Program-made: the position numbers and the translations under genes
The notes under the pieces: model-generated
Database searches by the model: none
What the model was told of the DNA's origin: nothing
What the model saw: the letters and a program-made list of their open reading frames with translations, nothing else
NCBI GenBank assembly: GCA_013368325.1
Contig: JAACJK010000168.1
Coordinates: forward strand, 669,627 to 733,626
Length of the DNA stretch: 64,000 bases
DNA from: Ephemerocybe angulata
Lineage: Eukaryota > Basidiomycota > Agaricomycetes > Agaricales > Psathyrellaceae
Reading direction: 5' to 3'
In this document: piece after piece, positions 11,132-21,609 of the stretch
Position numbering within the stretch: position 1 is the first letter of the stretch
How the letters are laid out: every line of letters starts with the position of its first letter

Positions 11132-13406
11132 AAGGAAGGGTGTGAGTGCTAGAGCGGCCGCGCTGTTGGTGAGCACGTACCTCGGAATACTTGGCCACGG
11201 CCCAAGCGCGGTCAAAGCGATGGTCCCAGAAGGGACACTTGCGGTCGAAGACTCTGTGGCCATCCCGGCGGCATGCCAGGCACTTCCACGAATGGGGGCA
11301 CTCCGCACCCGGCGGGGTGGGGAGGACTGGAGGGTTAGCTTTGGCGTTGCCCTTGCAGCCGCCGCACTGATGACGATGCTCGTTCTGGGAGTGAGGACCC
11401 CCACAGATCGGGCACCGGAGACGGCCTTGGCAGGCTTTGGTTGGGTGCCCCCACTTCCAGCACGTCTGGCAGAGAGGGGTCCCGGGAGAGGCACGTGCAG
11501 CCTGAATGACGCACTTTTGGCCGTAGATAAGCAGCTCCTTCTTTATGAGGCGCTGGGCGCGGAGTCCCTGTTGGGAATCCCAGATGTCAAAGAACACGTC
11601 ACAGCGAGTGCTGCTCTTCGAGTTCCTGACGACGCGAGGAGGACCAGCCAAAACGAGATCAGATCTCAATGGCGAGGCCTCAAACGCGCGGGCGATGTCC
11701 TCAGGCTTGATGCGTAGGTTGGACTTAGCGTCGAGGATGAAAGGAACGTTCGGGAGCCTGAGAAAGCTCTTGGACGAAGGGAGGCCAACCCAAGCGACCG
11801 CGTCCGGCAGCTTACGATGGAGATATCCTCGGATGTGGTCAACTTCGACCTGCGAGGGGACTTCAGTGAGGGTCAGAGACCAGCCACCATATGCGACTGC
11901 ACCTGCCAGCATCTGGGTGCGCGTCTGAGGATCATACTGACGGAGGCAACGGTTCACACCTTCGCGCACCGTGTCGTATGGGACTGAGTTGCCAGGATTC
12001 CTGTCCGGCTTGAATTCCACCAGGACCTGCTTGCGCGAGGGTCCCGCTGTGGTATGTGAGGGGTTCTTCTTCTTCTTCTTCACAGAAGCCGAGGAGGGAG
12101 TTCCCTGAGCGATGGCATGCATCCTGAGGATGTCGTCAGCCGAGACATGGGGCGCGGCCCTAGCAAGCTCCACGAGCCCTGCCACCTTCGAAGAAGGCGC
12201 AGTTTTCGCAGCAGCTGCAAAGGAAGTGGGCTTGCGCTTGGTAAAGCGGGCATCTCGGGGGTTGGAGGGGAGACCGGCCGGAATAGAGCGCTGGAAAGGA
12301 ACCGCAGGCGCTTTAGGCTGGGGCCTGGGAGCCACATGGGCCCCAGGGCGCACAGCCGGAGGCTTCTGGCCAGAGGGGGTCGGATTAGGAAGCTTCTGAG
12401 AAGCCTCTCCCATTTCGACATCCTGCACAGCAGAATCCGGGCCGGGAGCGGCTGGGGCAGAGGGTTTCTTACCCCGGGTCAGGGCAGAGGGTTTGGAAGG
12501 CTTTGGGGGCCCCCGGGATGCTTGCCCCTGCTGTGGGGCGCGCTGCTGAGGTTCGATACGGAGCTGCTGGAAGCCCCTGCCTCCAGAGAGGGCAGAGTCT
12601 AGGGCAGGGTCGTACGGAGGGTGGAACACATAGTCCCTTCCAGCCCAGCTGGGTGAGGGAGGATGAGTATCCGGGTTGACAGGGCGCCCAGGAGGAGGGA
12701 GGGGCACACCACGACGAATCGTATGGTCCGGGTCCTCTGGAAACTCGCCAGGCGAGAGGTACGGACCCCATCGGGTCTGTGTGATGGTCTCAATCAAGAG
12801 ACGCAGGGAGTCAGCGAGGTTTTCGACCTCGCCATGCAGCGCCGCATCCGTGGGGGGAGGCATGGTGCGGAAGAACTGGGAGACTGCGTCCAGGGTGGGG
12901 GCGACGTTCGTGATGGTGGGGTACCACTCCTCCTGGGTAGGAGGTGGACCATCCTCCGGGGCCAGGGACGAGTAACGGGAGCCGGGTGGCGTCTGAGAGG
13001 CCATTGAGTGGTCTGTGTCCTGGAAAGGGCGAACAGGGGGTGGAGGGGGAGGAGCATGGCCGGCTTCCTGCTGCTGAATAGCAAGCTGGGCAAAGGCGGC
13101 GGGGTTCCTGGGGGTAGAGCGCCCACTCACAGAGGCTGGGTGGGAGGTGCTGTGGGGTTGTCGTCCTCGGATTTCGCCCCCGGCGCCTTGCTCCGAGGAT
13201 TCAGAGGTTGGCAGGGTGCGAAGGGCAGGGACAGTGGTGCGGTACGTCTCTCTGGTGACAGACTGGGTGCGGCTAGACGGCTGGAGGCCGCCCAGGCGGG
13301 AGGAGGGTCGGCTAGGATGCTGGGATCCTGTGGAGACAGGAGTCGAGGCTCCGGAGTCGCTCCTGGGGGGCGAGGACCGTGCGCGGCGGCCTGGAGGGTC
13401 CGCCAT
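11124..13406 (-). CDS. LINE ORF1: RNA-binding gag-like protein, 760 aa
   Basis: Starts with ATG at 13406 (MADPPGRRARSS). The first 400 residues are Pro/Ser/Arg-rich and probably disordered. Residues around 470-590 form a folded-looking region, with WVGLPSSKSFLRLPNVPF and KSNLRIKPEDIARAFEAS, resembling the RRM-like domain of LINE ORF1s. The C-terminus has Cys/His knuckles: CQTCWKWGHPTKAC, CPICGGPHSQNEHRHQC and CLACRRDGHRVFDRKC. Likely role: coating element RNA. The frame is intact and ends in TAG at 11124, overlapping the ORF2 start, which suggests coupled re-initiation. Degenerate relatives lie at 662-3445. Confidence 0.88.
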   Translation of the reverse strand: MADPPGRRARSSPPRSDSGASTPVSTGSQHPSRPSSRLGGLQPSSRTQSVTRETYRTTVPALRTLPTSESSEQGAGGEIRGRQPHSTSHPASVSGRSTPRNPAAFAQLAIQQQEAGHAPPPPPPVRPFQDTDHSMASQTPPGSRYSSLAPEDGPPPTQEEWYPTITNVAPTLDAVSQFFRTMPPPTDAALHGEVENLADSLRLLIETITQTRWGPYLSPGEFPEDPDHTIRRGVPLPPPGRPVNPDTHPPSPSWAGRDYVFHPPYDPALDSALSGGRGFQQLRIEPQQRAPQQGQASRGPPKPSKPSALTRGKKPSAPAAPGPDSAVQDVEMGEASQKLPNPTPSGQKPPAVRPGAHVAPRPQPKAPAVPFQRSIPAGLPSNPRDARFTKRKPTSFAAAAKTAPSSKVAGLVELARAAPHVSADDILRMHAIAQGTPSSASVKKKKKNPSHTTAGPSRKQVLVEFKPDRNPGNSVPYDTVREGVNRCLRQYDPQTRTQMLAGAVAYGGWSLTLTEVPSQVEVDHIRGYLHRKLPDAVAWVGLPSSKSFLRLPNVPFILDAKSNLRIKPEDIARAFEASPLRSDLVLAGPPRVVRNSKSSTRCDVFFDIWDSQQGLRAQRLIKKELLIYGQKCVIQAARASPGTPLCQTCWKWGHPTKACQGRLRCPICGGPHSQNEHRHQCGGCKGNAKANPPVLPTPPGAECPHSWKCLACRRDGHRVFDRKCPFWDHRFDRAWAVAKYSEVRAHQQRGRSSTHTLPYV

Positions 13407-14297
13407 CGGAATGCGAGGTGTTCAGTAAGCCTATAGGCGGTCGATGAACGACTGCCTATGCCTTCGTATGAGCTGGGGGTCGATGTTGAGCAGGTGTGTT
13501 GAGTTGTCCCAAATAGGAAGGTAGTGGTTGAGGATCAAGACGTTGCCTGGCGAAGAATCAACCTCCCGGAACACAGGGCGCGTGCTGGAACCAGAAACGA
13601 TGCGCCAGAGACCGTGGGCTTTGAGCCAGGCCTCGAGATCGCCGGATCAGGTAGAGTAGTTGGTCCCATTGAGCTTTGCGAAGTTTGGGCATGACGACAA
13701 CATAGGGGGCGGAGATATGAGCAAATGGTGAGGAGTGCAGGACAGAGGCTGAGCCGTAGCAGGCGAGGCTTAAGCGCGATCGGTCTGCGGTTGGCAGGAA
13801 TGAGAGCAGTAGTGGCGTAGCGTGGGTGTGCGTACCTTTATGTGGTGGTAGCACCCTCGAAAGGCACCTTATGTGCGTTGACGCGAGTGCAGGAAAAGCA
13901 AAATCGTGCGATTCCGGGCTAAGCAAGAGAGATGGGGGGCTGAAAGTGTGGGGGTTGACCGATAAGCTGCTGTCCGAAGGACTGGGCAAAAACGGCGAGG
14001 GAAGAGCAACAACCAGGCTGTGTATAACACTAAGCATCAATTGCGCGATGAGCTGGCACCGGAAAAAGCTGAAACCGCGAGGGTCGACCGATGAGCTGGC
14101 GTCCGAGGGACTGGGCGAAAAACGGCGATGAGAGGGGGTCAATAGCCTGCGTAAAACGCGAATGCTTATTGCCAGAGAACTGCCGAGGAGCGTATGGGCG
14201 TGAAACTGTGGGGAACAGGGGATGGCCATGTACGCAGTGGTGAGCGCAGAAGAAGTGACGAAAAATAGAGACTTCAGAGCGCAGGGCTCATAACTTG
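13407..14297 (-). promoter_or_regulatory. LINE 5' untranslated region with internal direct repeat
   Basis: LINE 5' sequence upstream of ORF1. Two imperfect direct repeats lie about 129 bp apart, at 13953-14010 and 14082-14135, sharing GACCGAT, AGCTG, TCCGA, GGACTGGGC and AAAACGGCGA words. LINE 5' ends often carry internal promoters built of such monomers, so this may be the promoter. That is inference. A long minus-strand open frame here (13558-14406) has no recognisable domain and is probably chance. Confidence 0.55.
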
Positions 14298-14550
14298 TGA
14301 AAATCTGCAGTGGTAAACTGAAGTCCCAATAGTCAGGGTACTGAACTAAGGGACTCAGGATGCCTAGGGTGGCTAAGTACAAGTTGAACACCACATGAGC
14401 AGTCACATGAGAGATAAGCGGATTAGATATGATAAGGTAGAAGATTAGATGAGATAATCGAGAAAATGCGCAGATAAGGATGGATAAGGCTGATCTGCCT
14501 ATGGATAAGGTTGGATAAGAGTGTAGTTACCAAGTCAACCACTCTCAACA
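14298..14550 (-). repeat. Solo Copia LTR
   Basis: Plus-strand view starts TGAAAATCTGCAGTGG and ends ACCACTCTCAACA, giving TG...CA ends. It shares the AGATAAGCGGATTAGATAT and GATGAGATAATNGAGAAAATG blocks with the Copia-1 LTR at 3638-3809. A second imperfect GATAAGG-type block near 14480-14515 makes it longer. No internal Copia sequence adjoins it, so it is a solo LTR. The flanks (ACTTG and GCGAG) do not match. Confidence 0.7.
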
Positions 14551-14655
14551 GCGAGGGGGTTCAGTAAGCCTATAGACAGTCGATGAATGACTTCCTATGC
14601 CTTCATACGAGCTGGGGGTCGATGTTGAGCAGGTGTGGTGGTTGAGGATCAAGAA
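14551..14655 (-). mobile_element. LINE 5' untranslated fragment
   Basis: Matches 13424-13545 of LINE copy 2 in the same orientation (TTCAGTAAGCCTATAG, then GAGCTGGGGGTCGATGTTGA) with about 20 bases deleted. It joins head-to-head with a plus-strand LINE fragment near 14656. Confidence 0.65.
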
Positions 14656-14669
14656 GTGTCTGAGTGGAT

Positions 14670-14777
14670 GTATCTATCCTTGACGAGCTCCCACAGGAGC
14701 CCATTCGCGACTGGCGTGGGTTCGTATCTATCCTTGACGAGCTTCCACAGGAGCCCATTCACAACTGGCGTGGGTTC
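14670..14777 (+). repeat. 54-bp tandem duplication inside LINE copy 3
   Basis: Two units, 14670-14723 and 14724-14777, differ at only a few bases and both encode the SILDELPQEP segment of ORF2. The intact ORF2 has it once. Confidence 0.8.
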
Positions 14778-15062
14778 TTTGTCTTAAAGCTCATCCAATG
14801 ATTGCAGGCATGCTCAGCAAGCTCTGCACCTGTCCAAGAGAGTGATCTACAGGACAGCCACTCTTTCTAATACTCACCCCCTGAGGTCACTGCTGGGGGC
14901 TGAATGCCGTGCCCAACTATGTGCTGTGACCTGGTTACCGAGGCATGGGCGCCAGAGGATCATTTGCAACACTATAACTCAAACCAGTGCCCAGCTGGGA
15001 AAGCTCTCAGAGGTATTTGCTCCGTGCACGGATGAGAATGCCCTGGATCTCAACTTATAGAC

Positions 15063-15835
15063 TTGTACTCAGAACGAGTAGAGTTCAATGTCTATATGGG
15101 GAAGGGCCTCGAAGGCTTGGCTTCGCGCCGGGCTGAGCTCGACCTCTTATACTGGCAAGCTTCAGACGAGCTGCACACTGCGTGCTTTGGGACAGATTGG
15201 TTTGCCCTCTCGGTGGAGTCCACCATTGCATTGAATTTGTACAGGTCCCCTCCAAACTGGAGTGGGCCCTGCATGCGCGTGGGTTGCCAGCGGTCCCTGT
15301 GAGGGCACGCCCAGCCACATCGCTTGACTATGTGCACCGAAAGGTCACAGAGTCCACCATCAGCTCTTGGCACACCCAGTTCCTTGCTGATGGTACAGAG
15401 GGAGCCAGTTCCTACGGCTTCATGCCCCGATGGGTCAATCCTCCAGCCAGCATATGCCAAGGGCGTCACTTGGCTCAATTCTGTGGCTGACGATAATTAC
15501 CTATGCGTACGGCTGTGCAGGTGCATTCTCAACCACGCCCCAATCAGTGAGTACTACTCTCAGTTCAGCATCCTGGAGGAATCCTCCTGCACGTACAGTG
15601 CGCCTACCCAGATGCGCTGCCACCTCTTTGAAGGTTGCTCTGACCTTTCTCATACCCGATGTACTCCCTCTTTGTTAAAGGAGCTCATTGGCTATCTGAT
15701 TGCGAACCTGACCTCATTTGGGTTCTGGTCCACCCCCGAGGGCTCGGATGACATGCTTAGGCAGGCTTGGGCGTGTCCAGTATGTTCTCCCGTGCGGATT
15801 CTTTGGCGGGACGGGCGGTCGAGGGTGAGTTAGCC
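15063..15835 (+). pseudogene. LINE ORF2 C-terminal remnant, copy 3
   Basis: MYSERVEFNVYMGKGLEGLA and LLYWQASDELHTACFGTD match the region before RNase H in the intact ORF2. A deletion then joins to SSWHTQFLADG and the C-terminal zinc region, where the cluster reads SCTYSAPTQMRCHLFEGC, so one Cys has become Tyr. Several frame changes. Inactive fossil. Confidence 0.7.
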
Positions 15836-16063
15836 AATATGAACTGGGTTTTGGGTGCTGGGTAGCCAGTACGGGCATGAGCCTGGAGAGTGCTGGTGCT
15901 TTGGACCGGAGGGTGCTTGCAAGCAAGTGTCTTGCTATCCTAATGCTGAGGATGCGAGTGGGTTCCAAAGGTGTGCTCAGGGGGCTTCACCCTCACTGCC
16001 GTCTGACTTCTCCTTTCTGCCTACACATCCCACGCCTTCACTATGCGGACAAGGCTTCACTTG

Positions 16064-17689
16064 ATCAGCGACCTGCGAGGATCGTGAAATGAGAATTGTG
16101 GCTCACACAGCTTTATTAGCATAGTACTTTGTAAGAGGATCAAGGTTGGAGTATTAGATAGGAAGTCCGAGCCTCTTGAAAGGACTTCCAATGTGGGCCA
16201 AAGATGAGATGGCTAAGATGCCCCTTGGTTACGCACTCAAAAGCAACATTTGAAATAATAGGGGTCAAAAACATCAAAAAGAGCTACAGGTCCTTCAAGC
16301 CTATACCATCATATGCTTCTCTCAAAGGATGATAGCAGCTCCTAAGGGTCAAACACTGTGAGTTATCTCATAAATATCTCGAACAATAAGACCACACATG
16401 ATCTGCTCGGAAGGCATTCAAAAATATTCCCTGGCATACACATGAAGCCACTCAATGTACTCCTTTCATTTCTTGCAGGAAGCAGCAATGACACCCTCGA
16501 ACTTTGCACCAGCAAGGAGATTTCTGTGTAGTGCATGTGAGCAATTGAAAGAGAACTCCAAACTCGGTACCATACTGAGGCTCAGTATATGACTTATGAA
16601 CATAGCACGACAATGCTTTGCATAACCGTGCCATGCATAACTAAACTAATACAAGTTCCGCAAGACAGAAATGGCCAAAGCCTTGATGCAAATATGAGCT
16701 CAGAGTGTGTTGAAGGTAGGCTGAAGCTCATCTGCATTGTAAAACAACTCATTTATACTCATTTACAGTGTACACACCAACTTCATGGAATGGTATTTGT
16801 GATGAGTCCCGAACAGCTTGTGATGCTGTGGTATCACATATGCTAGGATCATCCTTGAGCTCCCACAGCCACTCTACGATGAGCTCTAGCCATTCTAAAT
16901 AATCTTGATATATATTCTTGTAGACCTTTGGCAGCTTGTTTACTATTTCTAACCAACAAGGCTGAATACACTCTAGCCACTGTGCAAGATCAAATGAGAA
17001 TGAATACTCACTTCAAATAGGTTGTCTAAACTGGTGAAGGCAATAGTGTGCATCTCTATCTGAATGCCCAGCCCAATGTGTGTGCAGTGATGGTCATCAC
17101 CAGAAGGTGTTGGAGTGTTTACCATGATATCCCACTGCTTGGCTGTGTATATTTGAAGGCAGGTGTGCGTCATATAGGATAGCTATCATGCACAATCCAT
17201 GTTAATAAATTAAATGCTTATATTGTTTGATTTCAGTGCACGAGAAAGAGTGTTTTTCCTTCATTTTCAGTCATTTGGCGCAATCCAAGAATTAGAGCTC
17301 ACACAGTTGTGTCCACTGAGATGAGAGAGTACAACTGGATAGGAGGAGGAAAGCTGGGATAGTCAACAGATGCTTCTTCTTTTGCCTTCTTGGACTTCCT
17401 TGAATATATTATTTTTCTTAAGCCTTTGCTCACTAGAGGTGCATGGAGAACAAGCTTCTTGGGCATTCTGGTTGCCCCTTATTGTATTGTCTAACTGGTA
17501 TGGCAAGGTGGGTTTCCTGGGCTTCTTCGTCTTCTTGGCTGCCTTTTTTGCTCTTGGTCTTGACTTTATCAGTCCAAAGATCCAGAATGGTCAGGCTGGA
17601 GCTATCTAAACAATGCAATAAGGCCAGGCAGCTAGCTACCAACTGGTATAATGTACAAAGAGCTTTGCCCAAAAGTTTGTTGTGAGTTT
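16064..17689. other. AT-rich stretch without recognisable gene
   Basis: Only short frames occur, the longest about 85 codons, none with a motif I recognise. A minus-strand Lys/Glu-rich frame at 17433-17672 could be the tail of the Harbinger relic next door or an unrelated decayed exon. Confidence 0.4.
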
Positions 17690-17744
17690 TGCTCTTGTTA
17701 AATCATGGATCATGATTACATTGATAGATTGATCCCTGTCTATC

Positions 17745-18394
17745 ATTCATGCAATTGCGTGAATGGGAGTACATGGTCACATCAGCGGTCGACCCTTGCT
17801 ACTGCAGGTCAAATGAGACACATGCTAGACAACTCTGTGTGATGCCACCCTTCTGATTGTGTGCAGCTGCACACTCATCTGGCAAAGGACAGCAGTTGAT
17901 ATGTGTACTATTGATTGCTCTGATGACATTGTTGAAGCATAGGGAGTACTTGATGTTATTGGCAATGTACTCAGGAGCTGGGTCAGTTACATTGGGCAGT
18001 TGTATTTGTTGTAGAACTTCCTGGAGGACACACTGTTGAGGACCTTGCAAAAATATCTATTCTTATATCCATGTATAAGCCAACATATAATATCATGTAT
18101 TACGCACCTGGATACTGTCTCATTTGACTATTTGCTCTCTAATATGGTGGATTGAGAGACCAGTCACACATGTGTACAAAATGATAGCAGCTTGCTCATT
18201 TACAGTTACACCATAGCAGGAATCAAAGAGTCTACATATAGCATGAAGCTTATGCACAAAAAGTAGAAAGGTATGTAGACGCACTCCACTAAGCAGATGC
18301 AGTCGGGGTGCCTGTTGATGAGCTTCTCTACCCATTGCGCTCCAGTAAGAGCTGAAGTATGATAGGGCTGCTTCCAGTACAGTAGACTAGTATT
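17745..18394 (-). pseudogene. PIF/Harbinger transposase relic
   Basis: Read leftwards, the relic starts with YHTSALTGAQWVEKLINRHP and continues with VNEQAAIILYTCVTGLSIHH, then FNNVIRAINSTHINCCPLPD and KGGITQSCLACVSFDLQ. These resemble the helix-turn-helix and DDE core of fungal Harbinger (DDE_Tnp_4) transposases, in which the first catalytic residue lies in a GAIDGTHI-like motif. Here it reads RAINSTHI, so Asp has become Asn. A stop follows DLQ and a GSTADVTMY segment continues the core. Frames change between exons. The enzyme would cut and paste DNA; this copy is dead. Confidence 0.7.
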
Positions 18395-18433
18395 ATCCAT
18401 CCTTATCTGTGCATTTTCTCTATTATCTCATTT
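18393..18433 (+). repeat. Copia LTR fragment
   Basis: The reverse complement shares GAGATAAT and GAGAAAATG and CAGATAAGGATGGATAA blocks with the solo LTR at 14298-14550. It is about 40 bp, sandwiched between the Harbinger relic and a LINE insertion. Confidence 0.55.
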
Positions 18434-18640
18434 TCTTTTTAAATCCTATTTGATATTGCAGGGGCGCAGAGGCAGACCAGTCGTAAACTACTACAATATA
18501 ATCAATATTTAAATAAGAAGAGATAGTGCTTAACGCAGCCCCTGCGTGAGATACAGACCGTGGTCAGCCCATGGGGACAGAATGCCCCTGGATCTCGACT
18601 TATGGACTTGTACTCAGAACGAGTGGAGTTCAACATCTAT
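18434..18640 (-). mobile_element. Inverted (twin-primed) LINE 3' fragment
   Basis: 18434-18575 is the LINE 3' end on the minus strand, ending in TTTTTAAATCC (the reverse complement of the poly(A) junction at 3061-3075). At about 18575 the sequence switches to plus-strand ORF2 from a more upstream part (CTCGACTTATGGACTTGTAC, matching 15050). A 3' end plus an inverted upstream part is the classic twin-priming product. Confidence 0.7.
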
Positions 18641-19184
18641 ACGCTATAGAAACACGCAGTCCATGGAGTTTCCAGTAGGTTGAAGGGAAGCAAAGAGCCT
18701 CTTTCTTCAGCTCTACTTCAGGATCCTCTAGGCCGGGCTCGCAGGGCAAGATACACCTAAGCATTCTTCCTGAAAATGCCTGCGTCATTCCCTTTTTATA
18801 TCAGGAGGGGAGTAATGCTAGGGCTGCTTGATAGCCCAACTTATCTAAAGCCAGGCTATTATAATAAACAAGGCCTTGTTCCATGGGTAAAAAGCCATTG
18901 AGAGAGAGACTACAGGCCAATGTACTTCTACTATGATGAAAAGCATGTATGGTCACATCTTCCTATTTTGAAGACAACAGCTTGGGCAACCTCAGAGCAG
19001 TTTGGGCTGTATGTGGAGTTCTTTTTCTGATTGTAAAGTAGCACTTATCGATATAATCTCCAGGAATTTGTCTGATGCAGAACTTAAAACAGGTGCCGAA
19101 CGTGAAAAGTCATACTTTTTGAATATTATTATTGCCAAGGGTTTGAGAGTTGCTGTAGGGCTATTAGAGTGGTGTGTGAGTGGA
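18641..19184. other. No gene recognised
   Basis: Short AT-rich stretch with only small open frames and no motif recognised. Confidence 0.4.
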
Positions 19185-19971
19185 GTACTTTATACTCTCC
19201 CACCTGTTCACGTAGACTCTATGTGAACTCTACAAAGAGTCCAGTGGCATACCTGTAGACTAGAAGCCAAATTTTTGGTAGGCTTCTTTCTAAAATCAGT
19301 CTACAAACAGTCCACATTCCCTGCCAGAGTCTGGGCTCTACGTAGACTCTAATTGTAGATTAGAGCTACTGGACCTATGTAGACTACTACTAGACTCAAA
19401 CTACTGGACTGATTGTAGACTACTGCTGCACTGCCACTAATAACTATTTTTAAATACTGATCTTGTGCTCACACAAGTGTCGCAATGTTTTCATGTTATC
19501 TATGTATATGGGGAGATTTGAGATAAAAATAGGCTATGTGCAGGTTATAAAATGAGCTAATTTCTGCAAAGGGCTGAGTTCTGAGACATGAGTGTGAGAA
19601 CATTATGAAAGACACTGTCTATAAAAATGATGAAAAAGACTTGTGATAATGATTAGTCAGCCTATATGAGAAGCATCAAATAATATGAACAAATAAAGCT
19701 TCATATCAATCCACTATCAGTCCAGCAAGAGTTCACTGAAAGTCCAGTGAAATATCAGTGGACTTCTACTGAACTCCTGCTGAACATACTGAACTGAACT
19801 GAACATTTTGGATTCCTGTAGGAATTCCAGCAGAAGTCCGATGGAAGTTCAGTGGACTTCCACCAGACTTTGTTTCATAAGATCACTTTTGATACAAGTT
19901 CACTAGAATTCTACTGGAAGTTCACCAGTCCTACAGGAGTCCTACAGGAATCCTGGAGGAGTGCAAAGTAC
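19185..19971. repeat. AGTCCAG inverted-repeat element, copy a
   Basis: Left end GTACTTTATACTCTCCCA, right end the reverse complement of GTACTTTGCACTCCTCCA. Interior shared with 49650-49988 (for example GGGCTGAGTTCTGA and CATGAGTGTGAGAA). Both flanks are filled with AGTCCAG and AGTTCAG words in both orientations. No coding capacity. Behaves like a non-autonomous DNA transposon; its superfamily is unknown. Confidence 0.6.
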
Positions 19972-21609
19972 AGAGGGCTTCTTCTACCAGGCGCTCGACT
20001 GCTGCCGCCACAACTACCTCTGCTGCAGCTGCTACAACCCTTGCCACGCTAGACCAAGCCCCCAATGCAGACAACAATCTACCTGCACAACACAACTTCT
20101 CTGAGGACGAAGTGATGGAAATCGAACTCGCACCAGAGTCCACCCACACTGAGGTCTCTCCTCTGGTAAGCACCTAGCCCCCAAACAACGGCTTACACAT
20201 CTAATGCACGTCCTCAAAACAACAGGATGCTGCTGCCACTGCGACCAAGCCTGTTGCCTCCGTCTCCGCCCCCTCTGACCCAGAACACATCCACACGGGC
20301 TCGCCCGCCCCAGAGGTGAGTAGAGACCAGGCTCATGATACCAGAGAACTCCATGCTCACCCACTCGCCCAGATCGCGCTCCCTCAGGTCGACCCACAAT
20401 CCCTGGCCTTCGCTCCCTCCTCTCCTGCACCTGACGATAACGCCATGGGCCGTGCAATGTCCGGGATAGATGATGGACTGGAGTACATGATGGACCCCGG
20501 GGAAGAGGAACAAGACTGGGATCAGTTCCTCAACGACGACGAGGACTAGATCATTCCACAGCAGGCTCTACCCTCCGAAATACCTCCCCTCCATCCAGTC
20601 GCAGCAGCCCGCTACCTCCAGGCAGCCCATGCACGTGCGGAGGCCGCCACCCAAGCCCCAGCCGACCCTCCATCTTGGCCCCCATCCAGCCTCTTGGACT
20701 GGCACTGGTCTTGACGGCCATGCTTGCCCCCACAGTCAATGTATCTCCTGCCCCAGCTGCACCCTTCGAGGGTTACACCGTGCCACCCCACATGATCCCG
20801 CCCGCACCCACCACTGAGTTCCTCGGCGAGACCTACCCCGCGACCCAACTTGCCATCCTCACGCGTGCTCAACGCGATGCAGCGATGGTGGGCCTACACC
20901 CAGAGGACACCTTCTTGCTCATGGACGACAGCTCCCGAGTCTCCTGGGGTGGGGTCCCTGGCCAGAAGCTCATCACCATCCCTGCCTACCACCGACCTGG
21001 TGACCCCACTCAGATCACCATCAAGAAGATCAAAAAGGCTGTCAAGACCTTCCTCCCAGCCGATCAAGCAGAGAAAATCTGGGTGTACGCTTCGGAGATG
21101 GGAAGAGGGGTACCAGCGGGCTCACCAAGGCTGTTCCTCGCCACCAGCTTCACCAAGGAAGTGAAGCTCGGCTTCATCGACCTGAAGATTGTATCCACCC
21201 CTGACATGTGCCTCTCGATCCTCCCGGTCCGTGCTCTCCCCTTGGGCTTCGTCGGCGTTCTGGGTGATGTCCACCTAGACGACTCGGATGCCAGCTGCAA
21301 AACCGTCATCAAATCCTGACCACGTACCTCACAAACTCGCGTGACCTGCAGGTCTGGCTTGATGCTGACCCAAACAGGTACGATGCCATCCCAGTCGGCC
21401 TCGTCCCCCACAGAATTGGGAAATGGATCACGGACTCTATCACAGCCTCCCCCATCAGCATCACGGAGCGCGGTAACATGGAAATAGTCTGGCACATCGG
21501 CGTCCGTGCCTTCTCCATGTTGCAAGCATGCATGAGGGCCTTCTGTATTCATCTCAAACCCCTCCGCATCCAAGCCCTCAAGATCAGCGGGGTTGCCAAG
21601 TTCAAGGAG
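19972..21609 (+). pseudogene. Unrecognised multi-exon gene, broken
   Basis: GC-rich coding-like DNA between two AT-rich repeat elements. An N-terminal Ala/Thr-rich and acidic region (FSEDEVMEIELAPES, later PGEEEQDWDQFLNDDED) is carried by exons that can be joined across GT-AG introns at about 20166-20225 and 20317-20388. A TAG at 20547 then interrupts the frame. The C-terminal half (20750-21609) encodes a folded-looking region with FLLMDDSSRVSWGGVPGQKL, IDLKIVSTPDMCLSILPVRA and, after a frame change near 21318, WLDADPNRYDAIPVGLVPHR. I do not recognise the family. The flanks are element ends at 19971 and 21610, so 5' and 3' parts may be missing. Confidence 0.55.

Larger units (their letters stand above)
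7856..14297 (-). mobile_element. Tad1-like LINE copy 2, nearly complete
   Basis: The best LINE in the window: 5' untranslated region (about 14297-13407), ORF1 of 760 aa, and ORF2 open for over 1,000 codons. ORF2 runs into Copia-1 gag sequence at about 7855 within its RNase H domain, so the C-terminal zinc cluster and 3' end are missing here. Their sequence can be seen in the copy at 2151-3099. Family placement rests on endonuclease, RT, RNase H, CCHC order. Confidence 0.85.
14656..16063 (+). mobile_element. LINE copy 3, internally deleted
   Basis: Plus-strand ORF2 pieces in order: the LDELPQEP segment (duplicated, 14670-14777), a block near 14840-15060 ending in the QLGKLSEVFAPCTDENA segment, then YSERVEFNVYMGKGLEGLA (about 15060), then the C-terminal zinc region and 3' untranslated sequence to about 16063. 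Most of RT and RNase H is deleted and there is no poly(A). Frames are broken repeatedly. Confidence 0.75.

Noticed and set aside
11088..12602. Long plus-strand frames opposite LINE ORF1
   Set aside because: Shadows of the GC-rich minus-strand ORF1; no independent motif.
13558..14406. 282-codon minus-strand open frame
   Set aside because: It overlaps the LINE 5' untranslated region and the solo LTR, has no domain, and crosses an element boundary at 14298.
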